The translations under genes and the position numbers were made by a program. Under the pieces are notes generated by a model. The model saw only the letters and a program-made list of their open reading frames with translations, did no database searches and was not told the DNA's origin. DNA of 64,000 bases from Pseudomonas oryzicola. Its GTDB lineage: Bacteria > Pseudomonadota > Gammaproteobacteria > Pseudomonadales > Pseudomonadaceae. Every line of letters starts with the position of its first letter. The stretch's first letter is position 1. Shown piece by piece: positions 16,930-25,757 of the stretch. The DNA lies in NCBI RefSeq assembly GCF_014269185.2, contig NZ_JABWRZ020000001.1, positions 25,001 through 89,000 of the forward strand, given 5' to 3'.

Positions 16930-18330
16930 ATGCGTTGCCTGATGTTCGTTTGCCTGCTGATCTGCAGCCTGCCCACATTCGCCCTCGACCGCTCGCGGGT
17001 TGAAGGCTACCTGTTGCCCAATGGCCTGCAGGTCATCCTGAAAAACGGCTACGAACGTGACCATGTGGCGATCCGCCTGGTGGTCGGCGTAGGCCTGGAC
17101 GACTTCAATTGCGAACAGAAGGAGCTGCCGCACCTGCTTGAGCACTTGCTGTTCAGCGGCATCGATGAAACCGGCGAGGGCGGCCTGGAGGAGCGCCTGC
17201 AGGCGCTGGGCGGCGAATGGAACGCTTATACCAGCAGCGCCGACACCACGTTCGTCATCGAAGCGCCAGCACGAAACCAGCGCAAGGTCCTCGACCTGCT
17301 GCTGGCCGTGATCCGCGACACCCGGATCGATGCCGGGACCCTGGCCACCGCCAAGCGCATCATCGAGCGCGAGGATGGCGGCCACTATGGCCACTTGCAG
17401 CGCTGGCTCGACCGCCAGGACATCGGCCACCCCGCCAGCGACCAGCTGGCCACCGAACTTGGCCTGAAATGCCCGGAGCGCTCCAACCTCGACGACATGA
17501 CCCTGGAACAGGTGCAAACCTTGCGTGACCACTGGTATGCGGCCAACAACATGACCCTGATCATGGTCGGCGGCCTTGACCGCCTGTTGCCGGCCTACCT
17601 GGAACGCTCCTTTGGCGAACTGCCCGCCACCGAGCCGGAAGAGCGCCGCACACTGGAAAGCATCAGCCAGCATGCCGAGCAGCGCCGCGACCTGACCCGT
17701 GGCTGGCTGGGTGACAACGTGAAGCTGCACTGGCTGTTCGTCGAGCCCGTGCTGGACAACGACCATCAGGCCACCCTTGACCTGCTGTCGCATTACCTGG
17801 AATGGGCGCTGTATGACCAGCTGCGCCTGCGCAACGGGCTGTCCTACGGCCCTTCGGCGCAACGTGAAAGCTTTGGCGACACCGGCCTGCTCAGCCTCAA
17901 TGCCGACCTTGAACGCGAAGACATCGACCAAGCGGTCAAGGTGATGCAAGCATTGTTCGACCACCTGCGCAAAGAAGGCCTCGACCCGGACACCTTTGCC
18001 CGCATCAAAGACGCCAGTATTGCCAAGGAAAGCTGGAGCACCCAGGGCAACAGTGCCTTGGCCGACTATTACTGGGGTGCCCTGAACGACTACAACGACG
18101 GGCGTTTCACCGACCCTGCGCGCAAACTGCGCCAGGTGAGCCTGGAGCAAGCCAATGAAGCGCTCAAGGCATTGCTCAAGAAGGATGGTTATGTGCGGGT
18201 GGAGAAGCCCTTGCTTGGCTATGATGACCTCTATGGTCTGGGGGCCTTGCTGTTGGGGCTGATCCTTGCTGCAGGGCTGTTGCGCTGGCGTCGGCATGGC
18301 CCGGAAAAACCGGGCGGCGCTACACGCTAG
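16930..18330 (+). CDS. M16 family metallopeptidase with C-terminal membrane anchor
   Basis: A 466-residue protein with an N-terminal signal (MRCLMFVCLLICSLPTFA) and M16 peptidase features. The inverted zinc motif HLLEH occurs in LPHLLEHLLFSG (around residue 72), and the distal glutamate is in KRIIEREDGG about 75 residues later. The second M16 domain follows with RLRNGLSYGP. Unusually, the C-terminus ends in a hydrophobic helix (LGALLLGLILAAGLLRW) and a basic tail, so the enzyme is probably tethered with its catalytic part in the periplasm. It stands between a phosphate transporter and a DUF5924-type gene in the same direction. Substrate unknown. Confidence 0.83.
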   Translation: MRCLMFVCLLICSLPTFALDRSRVEGYLLPNGLQVILKNGYERDHVAIRLVVGVGLDDFNCEQKELPHLLEHLLFSGIDETGEGGLEERLQALGGEWNAYTSSADTTFVIEAPARNQRKVLDLLLAVIRDTRIDAGTLATAKRIIEREDGGHYGHLQRWLDRQDIGHPASDQLATELGLKCPERSNLDDMTLEQVQTLRDHWYAANNMTLIMVGGLDRLLPAYLERSFGELPATEPEERRTLESISQHAEQRRDLTRGWLGDNVKLHWLFVEPVLDNDHQATLDLLSHYLEWALYDQLRLRNGLSYGPSAQRESFGDTGLLSLNADLEREDIDQAVKVMQALFDHLRKEGLDPDTFARIKDASIAKESWSTQGNSALADYYWGALNDYNDGRFTDPARKLRQVSLEQANEALKALLKKDGYVRVEKPLLGYDDLYGLGALLLGLILAAGLLRWRRHGPEKPGGATR

Positions 18331-18410
18331 CGATGAATCGGCGGTATCCTTTTGCCATTAGCGGCCCCTTCGCGGGCACAGCCAACCTCATCTTCTCTGT
18401 TGTAGAGCCA

Positions 18411-19433
18411 ATGCCCCACATACCCCGCATCGTCCAGCGCATCATCGATCTTCTCAAACGCTACCCCGGCATCATTGCGCTTGGCGGTTTCCTTTCAGGC
18501 ATCGGCAGTTTCATCCTGGTTGACCGTCAGGCCAGCCTGGCTAGCTGGGTGGCCGTGTTGATGCTGGTCAGCTGGGTCTGGCTAATGCTGGAAAATACCC
18601 TCACCGGCCTGTTCGCGCGGATCTTCAACCGCGAAATTCCGCAACCGCTGTTGCGCTATGCGACGCAGATGATTCACCAGGAATCGCTGTTCTTCGTGCT
18701 GCCGTTCTTCTTCGTCACCACCACCTGGAACAGCAGCCAACTGGTGTTCACCGGCCTGCTGGGTGCCGCCGGCCTGATCTCGATCATCGACCCGCTTTAC
18801 TACAAGTGGCTGGCACCACGGCGCTGGCTGTTCCTGGCGCTGCATACCCTGACCCTGTTCGCCGCATTGCTCACTGCGCTGCCGATCATCCTGCACCTGA
18901 CCACTGCACAAAGCTTCAAGTTGGCCCTGATCATCGCCATGGCACTGTCGTTCCCCAGCCTGGCCAGCAGCTTCCCGATCAATAACTGGCGGCGTGCCGT
19001 TGCCCTGGTGCTGGTTACCCTGTCGGTCGGCGGCGGCGGGTGGCTGCTGCGCTCATGGGTGCCACCAGCGACCCTGTGGATGACTGACGTCGCGGTTAGC
19101 ACCGAAGTCCAGAATCGCCAACCAGGCGCTTCGCTGAAAGAAATCGCTGCCAGCCGCATCAGCAGCGACGGGCTGTATGCCTATACGGCGATCAATGCGC
19201 CACGCGGTCTGAACGAACGGATCTACCACGTTTGGCAAAAGGACGGTCAGGAGGTCGACCGCATTGCCCTGGACATCCATGGCGGCCGCAAGGAAGGCTA
19301 CCGCGCCTGGACGCACAAACAGAACTTCCCGCCGAACCCGGTGGGCAAGTGGCAGGTGAGGGTGCTGACCGAGGATGGGCAGGTCATCGGGGTACTGCGC
19401 TTCAAAGTGGTCGACGATACGCCGGCACAATGA
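18411..19433 (+). CDS. DUF5924 family membrane protein with DUF2914-like C-terminus
   Basis: About 340 residues. The N-terminal ~210 residues have several hydrophobic helices (ALGGFLSGIGSFILVDRQ first); the last ~110 residues form a soluble beta-rich domain (RIYHVWQKDGQEVDRIAL, then GKWQVRVLTEDGQVIGVLRF) resembling DUF2914. The upstream in-frame ATG at 18333 would add 26 residues encoded over REP-like sequence, so I prefer ATG 18411. The family is unstudied. The soluble domain probably faces the periplasm because it follows the last helix. It is in the same direction as the M16 gene, 80 bases away. Confidence 0.7.
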   Translation: MPHIPRIVQRIIDLLKRYPGIIALGGFLSGIGSFILVDRQASLASWVAVLMLVSWVWLMLENTLTGLFARIFNREIPQPLLRYATQMIHQESLFFVLPFFFVTTTWNSSQLVFTGLLGAAGLISIIDPLYYKWLAPRRWLFLALHTLTLFAALLTALPIILHLTTAQSFKLALIIAMALSFPSLASSFPINNWRRAVALVLVTLSVGGGGWLLRSWVPPATLWMTDVAVSTEVQNRQPGASLKEIAASRISSDGLYAYTAINAPRGLNERIYHVWQKDGQEVDRIALDIHGGRKEGYRAWTHKQNFPPNPVGKWQVRVLTEDGQVIGVLRFKVVDDTPAQ

Positions 19434-19541
19434 TTGTGGGGGACGCTTTGCGCCCCCATGCCCCACACAGCACATAATCACCAAACAGCCCATGCCCGCT
19501 ACGCTATGATCAGCGCCTGAGCCTCACTGCGAGTCACGAGC

Positions 19542-20675
19542 ATGGAGCCGATGACCACACCCAGCGCCACCCTGGATACCAGCTGCCAACCGGCCTGCCT
19601 GCGCATCACCGGTGACTGGACCTTGGCACACTACGCCAATCTCAAGCGCGAGAGCGAGCGCCTGCGCACGCAGTACGCCGCCGATACCATTGCCGATCTC
19701 AGCCAACTCGGCCGCCTGGATACCGCCGGGGCCTCGCTGCTGGCCGAACTGCTCGGTGCCGAGCGCTTGTCGCACTGCACCGACGAACTGCCCGAAGCCA
19801 GCCGCGCACTGCTGCAGAACGTCTATTGCTCTGTGCAGGACTACTGCATTCCGGTCAAGGAACCCGAGCGCAACGTGCTGCTGTTGCTGCTGGAACGCAT
19901 CGGTTGCGCCGTCGGCACCTTGTGGCAAGACAGCCTGCAGTTGCTCGGCTTCGTTGGCGTGATTCTCGAAACCCTGATGCGCCGCGCCCTGCAACCGCAT
20001 CGCTGGCGCCTTACCCCGGTCGTGGCGCACATCGAACAGACCGGCCTGGATGCTGCGCCCATCGTCGCCTTGCTGACCTTCCTGGTGGGCGCGGTGGTGG
20101 CCTTCCTAGGCGCCACGGTGCTGGCCGATTTCGGCGCGACCATCTTCACCGTCGACCTGGTGGCCTTCTCGTTCCTGCGTGAGTTCGCCGTGCTGCTGAC
20201 CGCCATTCTCATGGCCGGCCGCACCGCCAGTGCGTTCACCGCGCAGATCGGCTCGATGAAGGCCAACGAGGAAATCGACGCCATCCGCACCTTGGGCCTG
20301 AACCCCATGGAACTGCTGGTGGTGCCGCGGGTACTGGCCTTGCTGATTTCGCTGCCCTTGCTCACCTTTGTCGCGATGATCTGCGGCATCGTCGGCGGCG
20401 CGGTGGTATGTGCACTGACCCTGGATATTTCGCCAGCCATGTTCCTGTCGTTGCTGCAAAGCGACATCGGCGTGCAACATTTCCTGGTGGGCCTGGCCAA
20501 GGCACCGTTCTTCGCCTTCCTGATCGCCGCCATTGGCTGCCTGGAAGGTTTCAAGGTCAGCGGCAGCGCCGAATCGGTAGGGGCGCACACTACCTCGGCG
20601 GTGGTGCAGTCGATATTCGTGGTCATCGTGCTGGACGCGGTGGCCGCCCTGTTCTTCATGGAGATGGGCTGGTGA
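19542..20675 (+). CDS. MlaE-type lipid ABC transporter permease with N-terminal STAS domain
   Basis: A 377-residue inner-membrane permease. Residues ~1-110 resemble a STAS domain of the MlaB kind (LRITGDWTLAHYANL, then DLSQLGRLDTAGASLLAELL), fused to an MlaE permease domain from ~130 on with TAILMAGRTASAFTAQIG, MKANEEIDAIRTLGLNP and GCLEGFKVSGSAESVG. In the classic Mla system STAS and permease are separate proteins; here they are one chain. It heads a four-gene operon for phospholipid or lipid transport between membranes. The start could also be the ATG three codons later. P. putida has another such system (ttg2) elsewhere. Confidence 0.9.
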   Translation: MEPMTTPSATLDTSCQPACLRITGDWTLAHYANLKRESERLRTQYAADTIADLSQLGRLDTAGASLLAELLGAERLSHCTDELPEASRALLQNVYCSVQDYCIPVKEPERNVLLLLLERIGCAVGTLWQDSLQLLGFVGVILETLMRRALQPHRWRLTPVVAHIEQTGLDAAPIVALLTFLVGAVVAFLGATVLADFGATIFTVDLVAFSFLREFAVLLTAILMAGRTASAFTAQIGSMKANEEIDAIRTLGLNPMELLVVPRVLALLISLPLLTFVAMICGIVGGAVVCALTLDISPAMFLSLLQSDIGVQHFLVGLAKAPFFAFLIAAIGCLEGFKVSGSAESVGAHTTSAVVQSIFVVIVLDAVAALFFMEMGW

Positions 20676-21463
20676 GTGGCCAGGAAAGCGTGATCGAGGC
20701 GCGTGGCATCTGCAATCGCTTTGGCCGCCAGAGCGTGCATGAAAACCTCGACCTCGACCTGTACCGCGGCGAGATCCTCGCCGTAGTCGGCGGGTCAGGC
20801 AGCGGCAAATCGGTGCTGTTGCGCAGTATCATCGGCCTGCGGCGGCCCAATGAGGGGCAGATCAAGGTGTTCGGCCAGGATCTGGCCGGCCTGCGCGAAG
20901 AGCAGCGATCCCTGGTCGAGCGACGCTTCGGCGTGCTATTTCAAAAGGGCGCACTGTTTTCCTCGCTGACTGTGACAGAGAACGTAGCCTTGCCGCTGAT
21001 CGAACACGCCGGGCTGTCCCGCGCCGATGCCGAGCATCTGGCCGGGGTGAAGCTGGCCTTGGCCGGCCTGCCGATCTCGGCCGCCGACAAGTACCCGGCC
21101 TCGCTGTCCGGCGGCATGATCAAGCGCGCAGCGCTGGCCCGAGCGCTGGCGCTGGACCCTGACATCCTGTTCCTCGACGAACCCACCGCCGGCCTGGACC
21201 CGATTGGCGCCGCCGCCTTCGACCAGCTGATCCTGACCCTGCGTGACGCGCTGGGTCTGTCGGTGTTCCTCATCACCCACGACCTCGACACCCTGTATAC
21301 CATCACCGACCGCATCGCCGTGCTGTCGCAGAAGAAGGTCCTGGTCGCCGGCCCACTGGCGGAAGTCGAACAGGCCAGCGACGCCTGGATTCAAGAATAT
21401 TTTCATGGCCCACGCGGGCGCGCAGCCGAACAGGCCGCCGTCCGTGCCGGGCAGGAGCGCTGA
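20672..21463 (+). CDS. MlaF-type ABC transporter ATPase
   Basis: A 263-residue ABC ATPase. It has Walker A GGSGSGKSVLLRS, Q-loop FQKGALFSSLTV, signature LSGGMIKRAALARAL, Walker B ILFLDEPTAGLDP and the switch histidine in LITHDLDTL. The GTG at 20672 overlaps the permease stop codon and has GGAG eight bases upstream; a longer frame open to 20408 runs inside the permease gene and is spurious. The closest family is MlaF, matching the neighbouring permease and MCE protein. Confidence 0.92.
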   Translation: MSGQESVIEARGICNRFGRQSVHENLDLDLYRGEILAVVGGSGSGKSVLLRSIIGLRRPNEGQIKVFGQDLAGLREEQRSLVERRFGVLFQKGALFSSLTVTENVALPLIEHAGLSRADAEHLAGVKLALAGLPISAADKYPASLSGGMIKRAALARALALDPDILFLDEPTAGLDPIGAAAFDQLILTLRDALGLSVFLITHDLDTLYTITDRIAVLSQKKVLVAGPLAEVEQASDAWIQEYFHGPRGRAAEQAAVRAGQER

Positions 21464-21466
21464 GCA

Positions 21467-22405
21467 ATGGAAACCCGAGCCCATCACGTCCTCATTGGCC
21501 TGGTCACCGTCCTGGTGGTGGCCGGCGCCATGCTGTTCGGCCTGTGGCTGACCAAATCCAGTGTCGACGACGCCTTCAAGGACTACGAGGTGGTGTTCAA
21601 CGAAGCTGTCTCCGGCCTGTCGCGCGGCAGCCCAGTGCAGTACAACGGCATCAAGGTGGGTGACGTGTCCACCCTGCGCCTGGACCCGAAAGATCCCCGC
21701 CGGGTACTGGCACGGGTGCGCCTGAGCGCGGACACCCCGGTGAAGGAAGACACCCAGGCCAAGCTGACCCTGGCCGGCGTGACCGGCAACTCGTTCATCC
21801 AGCTCAGCGGCGGCACCCCGCAAAGCCCGGAACTTAAAGGCAAGGATGGCAAGTTACCCGTGATCATCGCCTCACCCTCGCCAATCTCGCGCCTGCTCAA
21901 TGACAGCAGCGACCTGGTGACCAACATCAACCTGCTGCTGCACAACGCCAACCAGATGTTCTCCGAGGACAACATTGGCCACCTCAGCAACACCCTGGCC
22001 AACCTCGACAAGACTACCGGCGCCTTCGCCGGCCAGCACGGCAGCATCGCCCAGGCCATCGAGCAACTGGTGGAGGTGGGCAAGCAAGCCAGCGCCACCC
22101 TGGCTGAAACCCAGGCGCTGATGCGTAATGCCAATGGCCTGTTGGGCAGCGAGGGCAAACAGGCGATCGGCAGCGCCGAGCAGGCCATGCAGTCGTTGGC
22201 CGAAAGCACTGCAACCATCAATCGCCTGCTCGAAGACAACCGCGAGGCGATCGGCGACGGCGCCCAGGGTCTGAACCAACTCAGCCCGGCAATTCGCGAA
22301 CTGCGCGAAACCCTCAACGCACTCAAGGGCATTTCCCGGCAACTGGAGGCCGACCCCAGCGGCTACCTGCTAGGCCGCGACAACAACAAGGAGTTCCAGC
22401 CATGA
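21467..22405 (+). CDS. MCE (MlaD-type) periplasmic lipid-binding protein
   Basis: A 312-residue protein with one N-terminal membrane helix (HHVLIGLVTVLVVAGAMLFG). A single MCE domain follows (YEVVFNEAVSGLSRGSPVQY, then LTLAGVTGNSFIQLSGG), and then a long helical region rich in Asn, Ala and Gln (about residues 140-300). It probably forms a hexameric ring that hands lipids between permease and outer membrane; the helical part may extend across the periplasm, as in PqiB/LetB-type proteins. It starts four bases after the ATPase stop, and its end overlaps the next gene. Confidence 0.9.
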   Translation: METRAHHVLIGLVTVLVVAGAMLFGLWLTKSSVDDAFKDYEVVFNEAVSGLSRGSPVQYNGIKVGDVSTLRLDPKDPRRVLARVRLSADTPVKEDTQAKLTLAGVTGNSFIQLSGGTPQSPELKGKDGKLPVIIASPSPISRLLNDSSDLVTNINLLLHNANQMFSEDNIGHLSNTLANLDKTTGAFAGQHGSIAQAIEQLVEVGKQASATLAETQALMRNANGLLGSEGKQAIGSAEQAMQSLAESTATINRLLEDNREAIGDGAQGLNQLSPAIRELRETLNALKGISRQLEADPSGYLLGRDNNKEFQP

Positions 22406-23019
22406 AACCGTCACTGCGCCTGCCGGCCCTGGCGGCTGCGCTAAGCCTGGCCAGTGCCTGCTCGATCCTGCCGCAGAGCGAACCCGTCGACCTCTATCGC
22501 CTGCCGGTCAACCAACCCAGCCGTACAGTGCCAGCGCTGGACTGGTCACTGCGCTTGAACAAGCCGCTGGCCAGCGAGGTGCTGGCCGGCCCGCGGATTG
22601 CCGTGGTCCCCCAGGGCAATGTGGTCAGCAGCTACAAAGGTGCGCGCTGGAGCGATGCGGTGCCGGTGCTGCTGCGCAACCGCCTGCTGGACGGCTTTCA
22701 GCGTGACGGCAGGGTGCAGCGGCTGAGCGCCGACGACAGCAATCTGCAGGCCGACTTCGAACTGGCTGGCGAGCTGCAGGCGTTCCAGAGTGAATACCGG
22801 GCGGACGGGGTGGTGGAAGTGGTGATTCGCTATGACGCACGGCTGGTACAGGGGCGCAGCCAACGCATCCTCGCCAGCAAACGCTTCGAAATCCGCCAAC
22901 CGTTGGCCGACCGGCAGGTGTCAGCGGTGGTTGCGGGCTTTGGACAGGCCTGCGACCAGCTGACAAGCCAGGTGGTAGGCTGGACCATTGCCCAGGCGGG
23001 TAGCATTCCCGCTCCCTGA
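22402..23019 (+). CDS. ABC-type transport auxiliary lipoprotein (PqiC-like)
   Basis: A 205-residue lipoprotein: lipobox LASAC puts the lipidated cysteine at residue 20. The rest matches the ABC-type transport auxiliary lipoprotein family (PF03886), with PRIAVVPQGNVVSSYKGARW, DAVPVLLRNRLLDGF and FELAGELQAFQSEY. The start overlaps the end of the MCE gene by four bases (ATGA), and it is the last gene of the operon. PqiC-like partners sit at the outer membrane and complete the lipid route. Confidence 0.88.
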   Translation: MKPSLRLPALAAALSLASACSILPQSEPVDLYRLPVNQPSRTVPALDWSLRLNKPLASEVLAGPRIAVVPQGNVVSSYKGARWSDAVPVLLRNRLLDGFQRDGRVQRLSADDSNLQADFELAGELQAFQSEYRADGVVEVVIRYDARLVQGRSQRILASKRFEIRQPLADRQVSAVVAGFGQACDQLTSQVVGWTIAQAGSIPAP

Positions 23020-23063
23020 AAACCTGCCTGCTTTGTGCAGGAGCGGCCCTTAGCGCAGATTAC

Positions 23064-24293
23064 TCAGGCGAAGAACCAGTAGCAGACGAAGATCGCCGCT
23101 ATCACACCGCACAGTTCTGCCAGCAATGCGCAACCAACCGCATGGCGCACTCGCTGGATACCCACGGCACCGAAGTACACCGCCAGCACGTAGAAGGTGG
23201 TTTCGGTGCTGCCCTGAATGGTCGCTGCCACTAGGGCCGGGAAGCTATCGACGCCGTGGGTCTGCATGGTCTCGATCAGCATTGCCCGCGCAGCACTGCC
23301 AGAGAAGGGCTTGACCAGCGCCGTGGGCAGGCCCTCGACGAAGCGGGTGTCCAGGCCCATCCAAGTCACCAGATGGCGAATGCCGTCGAGGGCCATCTCC
23401 AAAGCGCCAGACGCGCGCAGCACGCCCACCGCCACTAGCATCGCGACCAGGTAGGGCAACAGGCCTTTGGCCACATCGAAGCCTTCCTTGGCGCCTTCGA
23501 TAAAGGCTTCATACACTTGCACCCGCCTCAGGGCACCAATCACCAGGAACAGGATGATCACGCCAAACAGGGTGAGATTGCCCAGGATCGACGACAGGCT
23601 GGCCAGCGCAGCCGCCGACAGGGTGCCGAGGAACGCCATGAAGCCGCCCAGTAGCAAGGCGCCGGGGATCAGGTAGGCGAGCACCACCGGATCCCACAGG
23701 CGCAAGCGCTGCATCACCGCCACCGACAGCAGGCCCACCACGGTCGAGACACTGGTGGCTAGCAGGATGGGCAGGAACACCATGGTCGGGTCTGCGGCCC
23801 CCTGCTGGGCCCGGTACATGAAGATGGTCACCGGCAGCAGGGTCAGCGACGAGGCGTTGAGCACCAGGAACAGGATCTGCGCATTGCTCGCCGTGGTGCT
23901 GCTGGGGTTAAGCTCCTGCAGCGCGCGCATCGCCTTCAGGCCGATCGGCGTGGCGGCATTGTCCAGGCCCAGGCCGTTGGCGGCAAAGTTCATGGTTATC
24001 AGGCCCAGGGCAGGGTGGCCGGGCGGGACCTCGGGCATCAGGCGGGCGAAAAGTGGACCAAGCACCTTGGCCAGCCACTCGACGATACCAGCCTTCTCGG
24101 CAATCTTGAGAAAGCCCAGCCAAAGGGTCAGCGTGCCGAACAACAGCACCATGACTTCGACCGACAGCTTGGCCATGGCAAAGATGCTCTCGACCATGGC
24201 CGCGAAGATACCGGGGTTGCCGCCAACCAGCCATTGCGCGAGGGCGGAGACTGCCGCCACCAGAAAAAAACCAAGCCAAAGGCCGTTGAGCAT
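23064..24293 (-). CDS. SpmA/SpmB-like nucleoside-recognition (Gate) membrane protein
   Basis: A 409-residue inner-membrane protein with two nucleoside-recognition/Gate domains fused. The first half resembles SpmA (VEVMVLLFGTLTLWLGFLK, MNFAANGLGLDNAATPIGLKA) and the second SpmB (LPYLVAMLVAVGVLRASGA, AATIQGSTETTFYVLAVYF). In Bacillus the separate proteins affect spore core dehydration, yet the family is common in non-sporulating bacteria, where the role is unknown. Transport of a small solute is plausible. It is convergent with the lipid-transport operon and downstream of gltP, which ends at its own terminator. Confidence 0.82.
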   Translation of the reverse strand: MLNGLWLGFFLVAAVSALAQWLVGGNPGIFAAMVESIFAMAKLSVEVMVLLFGTLTLWLGFLKIAEKAGIVEWLAKVLGPLFARLMPEVPPGHPALGLITMNFAANGLGLDNAATPIGLKAMRALQELNPSSTTASNAQILFLVLNASSLTLLPVTIFMYRAQQGAADPTMVFLPILLATSVSTVVGLLSVAVMQRLRLWDPVVLAYLIPGALLLGGFMAFLGTLSAAALASLSSILGNLTLFGVIILFLVIGALRRVQVYEAFIEGAKEGFDVAKGLLPYLVAMLVAVGVLRASGALEMALDGIRHLVTWMGLDTRFVEGLPTALVKPFSGSAARAMLIETMQTHGVDSFPALVAATIQGSTETTFYVLAVYFGAVGIQRVRHAVGCALLAELCGVIAAIFVCYWFFA

Positions 24294-24382
24294 CCGTATG
24301 TTCCCCCTGAAAATGCTCGAATGATAGCGTATCCCGGCCCCTGGCGACCGCTCTGCAGCGGGCCGCGAACACCCCGAAAAAC

Positions 24383-24406
24383 AAAAAGCCCCGACAAGTC
24401 GGGGCT
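24383..24406 (-). terminator. Rho-independent terminator after gltP
   Basis: On the minus strand AGCCCCGAC - TT - GTCGGGGCT is followed by TTTTTGTTTTT. It lies 22 bases after the gltP stop and separates it from the SpmA/B-like gene. Confidence 0.9.
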
Positions 24407-24428
24407 CTGGGTCAAGCGTAAGTGAGGC

Positions 24429-25757
24429 TCAGCGCTTGGCAGCTTCGCCAACCATGGCAGATTCCTGCTTGTCGGCCATCAGCGAGGCGTAGTACTTCTC
24501 GCCCTTGGCGGCGTCGTACATGCCTTCCCAACGGGCGATGACCAGGGCTGCCAGGGCGTTGCCCACCACGTTCAAGGCGGTACGGGCCATGTCCATGATG
24601 CGGTCGACACCGGCGATGAAGGCCAGGCCTTCCAGCGGAATGCCCACGCTGCCCAGGGTAGCCAGCAGCACCACGAAGGACACGCCCGGTACGCCAGCAA
24701 TACCTTTGGAAGTGACCATCAGGGTCAGCACCAGCAGCAGCTGTTGGCTCCACGACAGGTCGATACCGTACAGCTGGGCGATGAAGATGGCCGCGATGCT
24801 CTGGTACAGGGTCGAACCGTCGAGGTTGAAGGAGTAGCCGGTCGGTACCACGAACGAGCAGATCGACTTCGGCGCACCGTACTTCTCCATCTTCTCGATC
24901 ACGCGCGGCAACACGGTCTCCGAGCTGGAAGTGGAGTAGGCGAGGATCAGCTCATCTTTCATGATGCGCATGATCTTGATCACCGAGAAGCCGAACAGGC
25001 GAGCGACCAGGCCCAACACCATGAAGGCGAAGAAAGCGATGGCGAAGTACACCAGCAGCACCAGCTTGGCCAGCGGCAGCAGCGAGCTGAAGCCGAAGTT
25101 GGCGACGGTCACGGCGATCAGGGCGAACACGCCAATCGGGGCGTAGTTCATGATCATGTGGGTGACCTTGAACATGGTCTCGGAAACCGCCTGGAAGGTC
25201 CGCACCAGTGGGTCGCGCAGCTCTGCCTGCAGGCTCGACAGGCCGAGGCCGAACATCACCGAGAAGAAGATGATCGGCAGCATTTCGCCACGCATCAGCG
25301 CTGCGAAGATGTTCGACGGGATCAGGTTGAGCAGGGTCTCGATGAAGGCATGCTCATGTTGCACTTCGGCAGCAGTGGCCTGGTACTTGGAAATATCCAC
25401 GGTACCCAGGGTGCTCATGTCGATACCGGCGCCAGGGTGGAACAGGTTTGCCAGCACCAGACCCACCACAATGGCGACGGTGGTCACCACTTCGAAGTAG
25501 ATGATGGTCTTCAGGCCGATGCTGCCGAGTTTTTTCGCGTCGCCAACCCCGGCGATACCCACGATCAGCGACGAAATCACGATCGGGACGACGATCATCT
25601 TGATCAGGCGAATGAAGATGTCACCAGCGGGCTGGAGGACATTGCTGATCCACCATGCCTTTTCCGCACTGAAATGATTCAGTAGCGCGCCGATTGCAAC
25701 ACCCAGGATCAGACCGATGACGATCTGCCAGGCGAGGCTCAGTTTTGCCTTCTTCAT
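24429..25757 (-). CDS. gltP: Proton/glutamate-aspartate symporter
   Basis: A 442-residue dicarboxylate/amino acid:cation symporter (DAACS family). Family signatures are visible: the serine-rich loop AYSTSSSETVLPRVIEKM, PTGYSFNLDGSTLYQSIAAI in the substrate-binding helix, TSKGIAGVPGVSFVVL in the second hairpin, and DRIMDMARTALNVVGNALAA near the C-terminus. The start MKKAKLSLAWQI fits the family; the frame remains open for 52 codons upstream, but that stretch is not conserved-looking. It has a long 738-base upstream region and its own terminator, so it is an isolated, probably regulated transcription unit. DctA-like succinate transport is a less likely alternative. Confidence 0.9.
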   Translation of the reverse strand: MKKAKLSLAWQIVIGLILGVAIGALLNHFSAEKAWWISNVLQPAGDIFIRLIKMIVVPIVISSLIVGIAGVGDAKKLGSIGLKTIIYFEVVTTVAIVVGLVLANLFHPGAGIDMSTLGTVDISKYQATAAEVQHEHAFIETLLNLIPSNIFAALMRGEMLPIIFFSVMFGLGLSSLQAELRDPLVRTFQAVSETMFKVTHMIMNYAPIGVFALIAVTVANFGFSSLLPLAKLVLLVYFAIAFFAFMVLGLVARLFGFSVIKIMRIMKDELILAYSTSSSETVLPRVIEKMEKYGAPKSICSFVVPTGYSFNLDGSTLYQSIAAIFIAQLYGIDLSWSQQLLLVLTLMVTSKGIAGVPGVSFVVLLATLGSVGIPLEGLAFIAGVDRIMDMARTALNVVGNALAALVIARWEGMYDAAKGEKYYASLMADKQESAMVGEAAKR

